Below the pieces are notes generated by a model that was not told the DNA's origin, did no database searches, and saw only the letters and a list, made by a program, of their open reading frames with translations. A program made the translations under genes and the position numbers. Below, piece after piece: positions 49,101 through 62,737 of a stretch of DNA of 64,000 nucleotides. The DNA is taken from the NCBI RefSeq assembly GCF_036370855.1, contig NC_088099.1:28363501-28427500 (forward strand), in the 5' to 3' direction. Each line of letters begins with the position of its first letter. Within the stretch, counting starts at the first letter, position 1. This DNA comes from Dromaius novaehollandiae. Lineage: Eukaryota > Chordata > Aves > Casuariiformes > Dromaiidae.

Positions 49101-50545
49101 TAAAATCAGCTACCTCACATGGAACAAATGGGCATTATGACAACACCCATTAATAATTATAATAGTTGTTATATTCCCCCTGGTTTCTTAAACAGAACCC
49201 ATTTAACCATTCAAATTCCCCAGGGCAAATTATGTTGTTACCTCTGTCCATAATCACAAGGCAGAACCTGGTGTCAAAGTTTGTTACAAGTACTGTCTCA
49301 GGTAGGCACATTGCTCTATGAACAACAAAACAAATGAATATTGAATTCCTACAGATTTGTGTACGATTTCCCTTCTGCTGCCTTCAGCTATGCCCTCCAC
49401 AATATTCCCAGCTTCCATCTAGGCCATCTGTTAAGTCTGCAGTGCTGTTCCCTCTGATTCCATGCACTGAAGGAACTAGCATTGTGTAGATCTGATCTCT
49501 AATCACTCTTTATCCCCCTAGGTTAAAATTCCACCAGTCGTGGAAACAGGGCAGGACAAAGAGAAGAGGCATGATACGGATTTTGTGCTACCCTTTCAGC
49601 AGAATCTGACATAATATATAAGACTGAAAATAGAAAGGCTTTGCATCAGAGACCAGAGGAGGAGATGAGGAGAAGTTGCATGTCAAATTGTCTTTTTAGA
49701 TGTCACCGACAAGTATTTTGAACTCCTCTCATTTAAAGCCACTTTGGCAGGTTTGTTCTCTCTCTTTCAGGGTTGTTGGTGGTGTTTGGTTTTGAACCCG
49801 ATTCTTAGTTTGTTCCATCCCTGGCAACTACTGAGTCCCACTTGTGTTCCAGCATCTGCACCTCCTACAGACAGAAGCGTTAGAGATCTAACACTTTGAA
49901 AGTCCTGCATTGCTTCAGTTCAGGGGCAATAAATTTTTATGAGCACTCACAGCGAGATTCTCTGGATCAGTTTTCTTGACTACGCAAGTTCCCAAATAGT
50001 GATATTATTATTTATATCCACCAAGTCTCTCATTATTCTGAAATGCTGCCCTCTAACAAAAAGCATATAATGCCTCCTAAGGGAGGGGGTTGCTTCTGAG
50101 TCACTGGCAGAACAGCTTGTTCTCTGATCTCCTGGGCTTCCCACTGCATCTGGCATTTACTACTCCCTCTTTCTAGTTTTACAAGTCCTCTCTTGGATTG
50201 CAATCGTCCATCAGAGACCTGCAAGGTGGTAAGAAATGAACAGGAACATCTGTGTGTTTCTCTTAGGGCTGCCAGTCAGTATCACTGCTGAGTAAATGAC
50301 CTGGAGCTGATTCACATTGCCAACTAATGTTGAGTCTGAGTATCAGGTGTGTTTCAACAAAGGAAATTAAAGATATGGGGACCCTTATTTTTGTAATTTG
50401 AAGGACATTGGTCAGAACTGATTAACTATTGATGCCTGCATGTTATAACATGCCATGCTAACCTGGCTAGCAATTCAGTGTTCTAGCTAAAGGAAAAGCA
50501 CAGTCTCAGTCTGCTTACAGGAAGCAAAATGCTGCCGGCAGTGTC
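43136..50545. other. Intergenic, nothing recognised
   Basis: AT-leaning, gene-poor sequence with only short open frames (none above about 130 codons). I see no CR1, microsatellite or RNA gene that I can support. Confidence 0.5.
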
Positions 50546-50735
50546 CAGCTGGCACAATAGGTTAGTGTGTGGTAGCATTGCATTTCCAATGTCTGGCTTC
50601 AAGTCCTGTGTGGGAAAACAACCATGCTGGGCCTGGGTCCTGCAAGTACTCATACGCGTGCTAAACTTTTAGCACACGGCAAGTGCTATCCAAGTCAAGA
50701 GCACAGCTTAAGTTTTTGTTGCAGGTACAGTAGTC
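50546..50735 (+). mobile_element. Possible tRNA-derived SINE with a palindromic tail
   Basis: TGGCACAATAGGTTAGTG (from 50550) resembles an A box and GGCTTCAAGTCC (50595-50606) a B box, about 45 bases apart as in tRNA genes. Downstream is TCCTGCAAGTACTCATACGC, then an 8-base perfect inverted repeat GTGCTAAA/TTTAGCAC (50658-50675). This recalls an old, widespread sauropsid repeat. It is too degraded to be an active tRNA gene. Confidence 0.45.
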
Positions 50736-52925
50736 AGGCTTGTGATTGCCTACAATGGCAAGTTACATTCAGAAGTTCCTGCTGGGAAGCAAGAAAACCA
50801 CTGTGTGCCATGGGTACTGGAGTATAGACAGAATGGTGTGTAGACTTGCCCTTCTCTTGTGACCGTGATGACTGTCTCTAATGAACATCAAAGTCGCTCC
50901 CCTCCCTTAGATGAAGGCAAAGAGCACGCCTGACTAGAAACATTAGCATCACTGCGCACTTGCTGGGGAGCAGGCAGTTTACTCACCGTGACACTGAGAA
51001 AGGTGCGAGTGCCTTTGTGGGTTTTGCCTGTTTGTTTTATTGTTTAAGTTGAGAGACCTGTAAAAAGATAAAGCACCCTCTGAAAAAAGCTAATTGGATT
51101 TGAATAGCTTAATTGATGGAGATAGTCACCTAGACAAAAGAATATTTAATTTTTCCAAATAGTGGGGATCTGCAGGCTATGGTTTGCTCTTTCTCACAGC
51201 CTGGGCAGAAACTGGGCATGAAATTCCTCTTTGCTGCTGAAGCAAGATTTTATACTAATTATGGGAAGGTGTAAATTATGATCTGCAAGGCCACAAAGAG
51301 TCAAACTCAGCACATATTTTATGATACAGTGCTCAGATATAACTATAAAATTATTAATAGATAATTAGGAATTGGGAACAGTTCTCCTGTTAAGGCTCTT
51401 ACTGCTCAAGTAGGCTACAAGCACATTCAAATTTCATGAGCCATATAGCAAAATATTTATCACTAAGCACAAGGGAACTTTCAAGTTTGTTTTTTTTCCC
51501 TTCAGAAAAAATATAACATAATTATAACAAAGAATTAAAATATGACAGAACGATGAACAATCAACCAACATCAACATTTATAGTTGAAGTGTTGGCCTTT
51601 GTCTGAAGTGAAAACATCTTATTCAATCTATGAAAATTATTCTTTCAGTTACGGCTAATATTGAATTAAGCTGATGCATTTTCAGTTGATGCATTTTCTT
51701 GGTCACATTTTAGAAACACAACACAACAGTGAAAGGAGAATATTTGTGTCACATTCCTGCTGACTATTAGAGCAGCAAAAAAATATGGCCTCATGCTAGT
51801 AGAGGCATGGCTGTTCTCTGAAGTAGCACCTCTTATAGTCCCTAGGCATTACCTGGCTCAGGTAATGCTTAACCAACAGTAAATCAATAAGAGTCTTTCT
51901 GAGAATATCCAGGCAATGCACAGAACAGTTGCAGAATTTCCTGTCCCTCAGACCCCACAGAAAAGGCATATCAGAAGAGGAAGACTTCTTATTAGAGGGG
52001 GTGAGGGATCACTGGCCTGGGAGGCACTAGAGAGGTGCAGAGAGAAATATCTTAAGATGCGTGCTAACGGAAGCTAAGCTTTCCAGGATTTGCTTTCAGC
52101 CAGTCACTTATCCTAAAACGTGCACTGCCAGTGAAACAGCTTGGTACTATGATAGACAAAGGGGCAGAGTTAAGGCTGTAACAGTGATATTTATGGCATT
52201 TCATCCTGACATTCTGTAAAATTTTCTTAATGCAATGCTGGATGTTCCTATGAAACGGCTGTTAAGTTTCAATGGGGTCATAATCTATCAACAGTTCTTC
52301 AGTGGACCCAGTACTTCAGTACCCTCTAAATTCCCTGCTGGCATGAAGCAAGCTTCATGCTGTTCAGTCATCGGCAAAGCTCTCTTCTCCTGAAATATTT
52401 CAGGCTATGCCTATGTTGAGGTATCACTTAGCAGAATCGAAACACTCTTGTATTTGCATGTATATATTGATAACTGTGGGGCTGACAGACTAGTTCTATC
52501 ACTATGTTATGAAATTAGGCAAGAGCTTAATTGTATTGAAGGACTGACATTTTTGAAGTATTCGGTGCTCATCCCTTCTAGGGGGCCTCTTTGGAGATCA
52601 TGTTTACCCTGGAGATCAAGATCAGGTCTCCTGTTTCAAGTACAAAGTACAAAAACAAGCTACTGTGCAGCAGTGCAACAGGACATCTCCTCCCATTATT
52701 TCCACTTTAACTAAGAGACTGTGGAATCTATGGCTGAATTTCTGCTGCTTGCTAGTTGTCTTTTAGGTTACCTTGGTAAACTACAAAGGACACTGTATTT
52801 GGATTTCCTTCTTCTTTTTCCAGTCATCATGAGCCGAGAGTGGAAGGAAGCACTTAAATCTGGTTGTTCCACAGATTTCCAGACATCATAACAAATACAT
52901 TTTCAAAAAAGTGGCATTGACCTGG

Positions 52926-52950
52926 TAACACAACTTGTCAAGTTGTGTTA
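52926..52950. repeat. 25-bp perfect palindrome
   Basis: Arms TAACACAACTTG (52926-52937) and CAAGTTGTGTTA (52939-52950) are exact reverse complements around one central T. With almost no loop it favours a two-fold-symmetric protein site or a cruciform over an RNA hairpin. No factor is assigned. Confidence 0.9.
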
Positions 52951-55106
52951 GGGTCACTCTAATTTCTCAGACTTCTGCAAATCTGTTGAAATTTTGTCCT
53001 CCTGCAAACAAGCTCAAAATCCCTTTAAATCCAACGTTACAGCCCTTTGAATCAACAGGCACAGTTTATAATATCCACGTAATCTAGCCTTGGCTCTTGC
53101 TTGTCTGTCTTAATTTTTTTTCAAATCTCCTCGTTAATTTTCTGCACTACCACCTGAGCATTTAATGCATTTGTCCTGCATATCCTTAACAGCATAAACG
53201 TTAAGTATGTTGTGGTCTTGAAGTAACCTATCACAAAGCAGGTTTTCCTTGAAATATAAATGAGAGTTGTGAACCTGCTTCATTTAGAGCCAATACACAC
53301 TTGTACACTAACACTTGGAGATGAGATCATTCAGAATTTTTGTGGTTAATGTAGCTTTCTGGTGCTAATGGTCACCTATAGCAGAACTATGAAATAGAAA
53401 TGGCTGATGTTGTTCTAACTAGGTATAGAATGCTTCCCAGAAAGGAAAAAATTCTTAGGAATGACAGTTTGAAGGAGTGACCTCTAGAAAAACATGTTGC
53501 TGTTGTATGTCTGAACTGTCTCGTCAACAAAATGGGATCTGGAATCCCTTGTCTCTGGATGCATTCATTTTAAAACAGAGCAGTAGCCTTTCTGCACAGT
53601 CCTCAGACAAAATTCCCCACTGAAACAGAATTGATTTTTACCTGACTAAAGATGGCAGGATAGGGTCCTATTTCAGTAACACAAATATCCATGACTGTTT
53701 TCTGTCTTGTTTGTTCATTTTACCCAAACCATCTATGAAACTGATCCATCCTATGTGGGCCACGTGGGAGAATAAAAATGCACCTGACACCTTTAAACTT
53801 ATCTTCTTTCCATAAATAAATCTATTCTAATTAGGTCATTTGTGCCAAGGGCATTTTCTGTTCTCCAATGTTAATCCCCTTGCAAGTCTCTTCAGGTCTT
53901 CTGAGTAATCAGTCGTGCCACTCTCGGTAATCAGTCACAGCTTTCCTCGATAAACATAGGCTCTGGTGGCTCATGGTCCCACAAAATAATACCAGGCTAA
54001 TGAGGGAGTATGAGAAGGGTTTTCTTACTTGATTAAACTTTGAGAGTGTTAATTCCCTTCTCACCATCCTTAAGCAACTTGGTTTTGACAGATATGGAAG
54101 AGAACTCTGGCCCAGAAGTACAGCTCACTTTAAGATGCTACCTGTACTTAAAGTCACAGTATCATGCATACTTTCCCACCAGAATGCCCAGATTTTAAAG
54201 TGTAATGTGTAAGTATAAAAATGAACAATGCATGCAATGACAAGAGACCTGACTGTACTGTGTACAAGAAAAGCACTCAAGCACACTTTCAAGTGTGGGT
54301 GAAGTTGCCAAGACATAAGCACATCCTAACTCATGTTCTAGATAGGAATAAATGTAAACTGTTTGGGGCTTAGAGTGCTCTATTACCATGTGTTTTTTAA
54401 AGGACAACTTTGTTTCCTGCATCCATTGGAAAATGAGCAAAAGTTACCACAAAAAAAAAATACTTCTGGCATTCTAATTCTGACATAGTCTATACAGAGT
54501 AAAGAAAAGCCAAAGTGCTACCATGAGATGTGGCTGACAGATTTCTTATGCCTAGTGTTGCTGTCACTAGAAATGCTGAACAGAAAATGTACGATTAACT
54601 GAAACACTAATCTGCACCTCTATTAATGATGCCACTAGGCTAAATAATTAGGATTGCATTGTGCGGTAGTTTTTTGTTGATGGTGGATCACAGAAGACTG
54701 AACTTCTTAATACTTATGCAGGGCTAATTCACTACAGCTCTGCAGTACTAAAATGCAGAATTTAGTTTCTCTGCCTTTCCTTTTTTTACTAACACAATGT
54801 TCTCTTGCAATGGGTGACTAAAAACGCCATTATCATTCCTGACAGTTACACTGGCAACAGGAATAAAGGGATTTAAAACTTAAATAGAGCCTAAAGTGGA
54901 CAGCCAACTAGACAGAAATAGTACAGAGCATTCCCAGTGGATCTCTGCTTCCCAGACTTAACAGAAAACCTTGGAAAGCAGAAGATAACTTACCACATCC
55001 TTGAAGCCACTCTGTCTTGCCTTGGAGAGCTGGGAAGTGCAAATGTTGATCTTTGCTCCCTGCCCTTCCCATGACCTCGTGCCCAGGACCTGATTCAGTA
55101 AGAATG

Positions 55107-55135
55107 GGGCCCAGTTTTTACTCAGAACTGGGCCC
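55107..55135. repeat. Inverted repeat with 10-bp arms
   Basis: GGGCCCAGTT (55107-55116) and AACTGGGCCC (55126-55135) are perfect reverse complements with a 9-base loop. The stem is GC-rich within AT-rich surroundings. Confidence 0.9.
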
Positions 55136-58100
55136 TATATTAAATCTGACCAGTGGAAGTCTACAAGTTATTTTGCAAATTTACAGTCACAGAGATTAAT
55201 GAAACCCAAAGATGACAAAGCTATGCAAATTAAACTCTTCCTCATCAACTAGTAAAGCTACTGCTTTCTAAATGAAGAGTATATACTTGCATGTAAGAGA
55301 ATAGATGTTAAGTCTGCAAAATGTGTATTTGCATAAAAGCCAACTCCTTTTCTGAGAACTCTTATAACAGGAAACTATTAAAATAAAACACAAAGTAAAT
55401 GAATAATTTAGAGACCTCAACTGTGTGAATACACTTCATAAAATACGTGTATGTGTGAAGGGGGAGCTAACTGACCATAAGATAAAGTAAAAAGATATGA
55501 GCTCACTATGCTAGGAAAGCTATTTTTAGTCAAGTTCAAAAGAAATGCCTTTTATTTGATGCCTCATATCATGCTCTATTAAATTATAAGAGTGAAAACA
55601 GGCTCTGATTTAAGAAGATATGGCATAGCAAGATGCAACGTGTCAGAAATGTAATTGTATATTGTACACTGATGCTCTACTTGTCTTCGATTTGTTGGAG
55701 GCTGCCCAACCTGGGAGGCTGATCATAGCTAGGAGAATCTGAACCCTCAAGGATGCAATCCTGCAGCTCTTACATGTAGAAGTAATACTTTTTCCCTTTT
55801 GCATGATGAACAAGACAATCCATGTTAGTTAAGAATTTATAGGATCAAGTCCTGAGGCCTTAACTTTTTTAATTGCAAGCCCAAATCCCCCCAAAATCTA
55901 GTTGCTTGCGCTGCAGGTGAGCACTGTCTCTGAAAACTAGTCCATAAAGATCAAACCTTCCACTTTAAAAATCATCTGCTGACATTCTCCCCTCTGTGAA
56001 GGGCCTCAATGGCAGATGAAGAACTACTATAGCTCAAGTATCTTGCAACTGCAAATACACTGCAAATCTGGCTCTGAGTGTCAGGAACACCCATCCGCAC
56101 CTCACCAGGTTTCAGCAGAATTATAGACCCTGGTTCATCAAACCTCCTTGATCTCCAAGGAATTTAACTTGTCCGTAAAATATTCCCTGCTTCTTTTCTG
56201 AGACAACAGCCCTTCCAGTGTGTCTCACCTGGTTCTTCTGTGCCTTAGTTGCCAATACTTGACATTCAGGCAGCTGAGCAGAGGCAAAGATATGCATATG
56301 TGTATAAATAAGAAATGAAAGCTCATCTGGAGTTCAGCAAATCAGTTTAAATGCCATCCAAGACATAAAGCTTTCTGAGGGACATTGAACTACAGGAATT
56401 TGAGGTTGCATTCAGTTTGACATCCCTGGTATTTGGAGGGGAGAAAGTTTTGATTGATGTGATTTAGAACTGCCAAGCTTTGGCTCCTTACACTGTCAGT
56501 GGAGAAAAGCAGTGCCTGAGAAACAGAGGTTGCAATATCCAAATGAGGGGCTACAGCAGTCAAGCTGGTTGTAGTCTCTGATGATCATGCACAAAGTACT
56601 AACAAAATCTAGTCATGTAGGAGGGCATTCATTTCACCCAAGTTTAGTCTTCTAGAGACTAAGCATCTAGGCTAACCTTGGTAAAGAGCCTATCTCTATA
56701 ACCAGTGGAGATCAGCAGCTGTGGGGGGCAGTTATCACATCCTAAGGAGTGTAAGCCTGGTAGGCTGAATGGGTCTTGGGAGATACCTATCACTAACCAG
56801 TGACCGTAAGCAGAGCCTGACCAACTATATAAGGTAAAATTAGGTGGAGGATGCCAACCTTTTCCTCCTTAATCCTAGGAGTGACCCTCTCTCCCAAGAC
56901 TGTATTTTTGACTGTGTTTTATAATTCCAGCCTGTACCATATGAATGGATGCCCAAGTAGGGAAAAGAGTACATTGTCAAGGAGACCTCCTTCTCTGGAA
57001 CCTTTAAAAACCACCTGAACTACAATAACTGCAGGTTCTCCAATAGGATTTCTGCTCTAACTTCCAAGCATGGATGGGATCCCCAAACATCTCTGGAGTG
57101 AGGAAAAAGAGTTGATCAGCCTGCTCAACCTTGAATTCTTTTCCTGCAGGCCCTGAAAATGGACTTCCACACTGACAGGAAAATGGTTTCTTGAAAACCA
57201 TTTGCCTTCCTTACTCTCCCTGATGTTACTACTGGTGGAGCACTTATAGGCAGACTGCTGGAGGCTCATGCTACAACTTTCCAGTAGAGGCTCTTCATCT
57301 GTATTCTCTCAGTGGTTAAATAATGGCTTGTACACACAAGCTGTGCTGCTTTAGCCATTCCAGCATGAACGTGAACCAGTACAGCCAACCTGGAGAAGAC
57401 ACAGGGTATACACTTATGCTGCACTAACAGCACTGATAAAAATACCTGAATGGGCTTTTAAAATTATCCCCATGCTTCTTTTCACTGCCCAGTCATAAAA
57501 TTAGTTCATTAGTGGTGTCCCACTTGTAGCAACAAGCGAGTTCTGATTAGAAAATAGATGCTTGGCAAGATCATATATCAGAGGTCTGAGAGAGTTGCAG
57601 GAACATGCTGGAAGACTAACAGGTCCTTAATATTTGTGCTCTTGTGGCTACATCCATAGTGAGGAAGACCTGAGAGAGGTTCTGACCATGCCAAAGAACT
57701 CACTAACTGTCCACACTGTTCAGAAATCAAGACATGTAGAGAGGAGTTGCATAATGGAATTGTGAAGCTAATAACTCATACTGTTTTGCTACTGAATTTG
57801 AATGCTTAGGAATATAACTGTTCAGGAAAAATCAACCTGAAAAAACTTGGTTCCAGGTATGGCTATTTACTGAAAAGAAGAATGAATGGCTATTCTAAAC
57901 AGGTAACAAATCCAAAGACAGGAAAAAAAGAAAAAACAACTAAGCTTTTCACTTGATACACAGCTCAGAAGGCTTGTCTGAGGTTAGCTGATGAATTCAC
58001 TGAGATGTTCAGTGAAGTACTTACTTCAGCCCCTACCTTTTCCTCTAGGCTCTTCCTCTTAACCCGTGATATGCCACAGTGTCATATTTATTTGGTGTGT

Positions 58101-61100
58101 ATACAAGGCTAAAAGGCATTTGATGGTGGATAAAAGTAGAGAGAAAAATTCAGAGATGCCAGGTGCAATCTGAGAGAACAAATAACAGAGTGACTCACTT
58201 TGAGAGCAGTGAACCTTCTGAGCCTCTACAAGACTCACTCTATCCACTTACCTGGAGGCCTGATGTAGCTGGTCATTGCTACAAAACTTTGACCACAGAT
58301 GGATTTTGACTTGCAGTGGTCCAAGACAATGAGTTGGAGGGAAAAATACATCAAATGGTGTAATCTTCTCCTGCATTCATGCTGTCAGAGGAAAATATGG
58401 GAGAGACTTGCCAAAACTCACAGGAGCCCTCTGGTTCCCTAGAAATGTCTTTGTGCTTAGTACTGGTGCTTTTTTGCAAGTCATCTCTTGTACATGACCT
58501 GGTCATTTTGTCATAAGCAGCTACATGTACTATCTATGCTCTAGAACACAATTTCTAGTTCCCTCAAATGATACTTCATGTGGAAGGCTTTGACTTTTCT
58601 TTAAAATCGCTCATAAGCTTTGTACTCCTGTACAAAGTGCCCTGTGTCTGACTGCACTACTGCATTAGATACAGTCAGGGCAGGTCTAGGGATATAATGG
58701 GACACCAGCTTGGGCAGTATGTGCGCAGACTTGCAGTTGCTTGTTCCTGCCTCCTCTGGAAGCAATGGAGGGACAGAAGCAGCTGATACGCAGAGGAGAC
58801 AAAGTATAATACACATACAGGAGTGCTGGCTGCCCAAGCACCTTTGGTCCTGCCAGTCCCAGCGTGTATGCTGGTGAGAGCCAGCAGGCTCAGATGGTTG
58901 TTTTCAAGGCGGTAATCTATTCACGTCTGTTTACCGTTTGTTAATACTGCCCAACAGAGATGACTTGCTTTGGTCCACAGAGTGTTGTTGGCTGTGCATT
59001 GCAGTATTTCTCCACACATCAGTTCTAAAAGTGACAGCAATGATGTTGATATAGTTAGGGGGAGATAAACTGTCTGGCAAACTGACTTGTAAGCCAAATT
59101 TGGCCCTTAGATAGTGTGTTATAAGGGGAAAACAAACAGCATAGGGAGCACCAAAGTGCGGTTTATACAAATAGGCTTAATAAGAAACATCTTTCTCCAA
59201 GTCCTCAGCTGGGTGTGCTGGCTTCACTGACTTTAATGGAGTTATTCCATGTGAGAATACAGCCCACTAGATTATGCATTGCCATGTTAAATGCCTGTGA
59301 ATGGTACAGTTTATTTTCTCATTTGCTGGTTCTGCCATCTGGCACAGTCGTCTCCTATCTTTCTCCATTCATTGTCCTCTGAAAAAGTCTTGTCTGTGTT
59401 GTCTATAGACATTTCGTTTCCCCATGCCAAATATTAGCTTTATGACTGAACACTTCTTTTTATTCATTTCAGAATATCTTTACAATGTTACTTTTTTCTT
59501 CCATGTATCACCCTCAGATTTCTATTAGGTAATGCTTTAATGTGTATCCAGGTATACTATGGGTTAAAAGAATTCAAGTCCAGTTTTGCAAACATTTATG
59601 CAGCTTCACAGCTTTGATGGGTCTCAGTGACTATAAATAATAAAGAAAAACTAAATAATATGCTGTTCTGTGAGAGTGACAGGTAGGTTGACTACACTTC
59701 TGAGTTCACCTATTGAAAAAAAGAATTTTGCTTCCATTGTAAGATAGACACATGTCATCCTATAATGAAATGTCAGGATCAAATTGTATCATATGAAAAG
59801 TCATGGATGTCACATGTCCCAGAATGGGAAGTTTAAACTGAAAACTCTTGTGACTGATGCAAAACACAATTCTGTGCAACCAGAGTTGTCTCTGGTTCTG
59901 TCCATTCCATGGAGGCCTACATTGCTCTCAGGAGGGATGAAATTAGGAATTCTCCTACAAAAAAATCTCACATTTTTTGTTCATTTGACTAGATAGCTAT
60001 GGAAGGTAGTCCCTGAAGAACAAGACTCAAAACTTGAAGAAATCTCCTGGGCTTGCACTCCACCCTCACTTCTTACTGATTTCAGGAATACTTACGGTTG
60101 TCCACCCCTTTTGAGAGTGAGTCTAGGCCTTCGACCTTCAGGCTGATAAAACACTAGATTATAGCCTGCCTCCTTCAGAATGACTAGTAACTTGCTCCAC
60201 AAGTTGTCCCCCTGACATTGCCAGTTAAGTACAGACTACCCAACCCACTGAAGCTGACAGTTCTTCTAAGAAGATTTCACTAGTCAGCCTTCACAGCTTT
60301 GTATTCATGGATTCCAGGATCCTGCGCACAATTCTGGAAAGAAAGTTAGAACAGAAGGAAAGAATAGACTAGGATCTGATTCTGAAGTCTTCAAGCACTG
60401 AGTTTAGAGAGAGTTTTACTTCGATCAGAGATTAAAAAGTTGCCTAGAAAAAACATGTCAGCTAATGATTTCGAGGTTGAGGGAAAGATGACTTAAGACA
60501 GACCCCTAAAAACTGATCTCTTTTGCCAAAGATCATTTATTGTTCCAGGAACAGACAATATTTCCTGCCATCATGAAGGACCTGGGAACAACGTAATTAT
60601 CCCCTTGAATGAAGACAGGTGTTGCTGGTATGGCTATCCAATGTTCTATCTCGGGTATAGCGTTCTTCTGAAGGAAGTCATTTAATTGTAATTTCAATCA
60701 CTCGTACTTGCTATTCCCTGTCTGATCTTGCCTGCTTTTTGGCTAACTTCTGACCCCTTGGAAGAGGAGTGAAACAACCACAGCTACCTCTCTAGGCAGG
60801 GAGTGTCCCAGTACAGAGCACTGGATCAACAGACAATTCTTAAATGGTTCCCACATCACTTAGAACTGCAGGAACAGATTCACTTTTTCTCATAGGTACT
60901 GCTGAGTGGGTAGTGGATATAATAAGATGTGCTATGTATGAAAAAGTGCTGCTGAACTCTTCTTCCTTTGGGCAATATTTCAAGAAATACATTGCTGTCA
61001 TTTGTAACTATAAACTGATGGTTAGCAAGCAGGAAAGGTAGGAAGCAGATGCATCAGGGTAGTGTTTTACAGTGATGGTCTGACCAGCAAAGTAAAGGCA

Positions 61101-62707
61101 CAATACAGTGAGTTACTTTGAGCCTTTAGCTCTCATGGGAGTGGGAAGCATTCAGTATCTCTTGAATGGCCCTCAGCATTTTTCAAGACTGGGACTATTT
61201 TTAGGATATTATAAATGGATTGAATCACTTAGTGTGAATAAACAGAGATTTAAAAATAATTTGTGAATGTAATGTGCACAACAGGTGACCCCTAGCAGGA
61301 AACAAACCAGAACCTTTGATCCTAAGACAAGTTGTTTCTCCCCTGGAAGGTGTCATCTGATTCAGTCTGTGTTTTTAGAATGATCAGAGAAAATGAGATA
61401 TACTGCAAAAGAACAGGAGCAGCAAGAAACAAGCACAAGAGAAAACATTTAAATGTAAGGCCAGGGGTACAGCAATGGGGCCATACAGAGGGAAAACTCT
61501 TCTCCATTTTGTTGGTGATTCTTTCTCCCTCGCAAATACACTTCTGGTGAACTAACTGCATGAAGTAAAGACAAGGGTGGGATGCAAAAAGAGGAGCTAT
61601 GATTGACTTCTGTGACTTCCTAATAGTTGACTAGCAAGCTGGCTTAGCTGATCACTGAATGCCATGAATCATTTGGAGATCAAGATCAAAGAATAAGGAA
61701 GACGTAGTTCAGCTGGCTGGGTATATGTGCAGTGAAGTCTTTGAATACCTGAAGCTTTTAGAAAACCAGTATTTTTTCTATTCTCCAACCCCCTTTCACC
61801 TCTGTTTCCATTAGACTCAGGAATTTACTTGTTACTCTGTCTTTTCTAGTTCTTACTTGCTTCACAATTCTAACCAAGAAGCAGAATTTCAGCTAGTTCC
61901 AATTGTTTTTACATAGAAGAAACCAATCCTAAGGATTTCTATTATTTATTGTTCCCTTCCTTCCACGTGCTGAACCTTGTATTGGGTGAAATAGAAAAAA
62001 TCTGCCTTTAGGAAAAATAAGTATTGACTGGTCGTATGCTTTGCTCCTATTTCATATTTTTGCCTCCATCTGAAAATAGTGTCCTGTAATTGGAAGACCT
62101 GTGTAACCGGCAATCAAATTATTCTAGTGTATGTGTAGTTCAGATTCAAATAGCCAGGTATGGACATCCCATAAATATAAATCAAATAAATCTGAACAGC
62201 AAGAGAAATTGGTCTTACTGTGAAGATATCCAAAGCTGACAATGTTGAAGAACTCTGGTAAAATGAAAGTACGATGCATAGCAAACACCTTGGAGAAAGA
62301 GTAGCAATCAATACATTGAAGAGAAGAAATAGAAAACAGGGCTGTAAATTTAAGCATCCCGAATGCCACAATACTTTTGAAGCAAGTTTGATGGACCTGT
62401 GGTGCTTATTTGGGTACAACAAGGTCATGTCTGAGATTTTCAAAATCCCCACTGAGGCTATAGTTCTGTAACAATCCAAGGTGATCTAGGTTGCTGTAAC
62501 CATATAACTATGGGCTTCTCTGCCTCACTCCGCTACTGGCTGTGTTTTCCTTCTCTCCCTTGCACTGGCACATGTCTAAATCCTGCAGTGAGTTGGTTCA
62601 GGGAGCTAAACTGGAAGAAAATGTGGATCCACTGCTCCCTTTCTTTTTCACCCTAAAATGAGTTGCTTCTCCCCTTGCTTCCCCCCCCGAACCATCATAG
62701 CCTAGGG

Positions 62708-62737
62708 TGGCTCATAGGCTTCCTCCCCTATGAGCCA
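62708..62737. repeat. Inverted repeat with 11-bp arms
   Basis: TGGCTCATAGG (62708-62718) and CCTATGAGCCA (62727-62737) are perfect reverse complements with an 8-base loop. A direct repeat CCATCATAG flanks it on the outer side (about 62692 and 62735), which may reflect local duplication. Confidence 0.9.

Noticed and set aside
59215..59275. Short similarity to old amniote repeat phrases (TTCACTGACTTTAATGGAGT)
   Set aside because: Too short and too dependent on memory to assign a family or boundaries.
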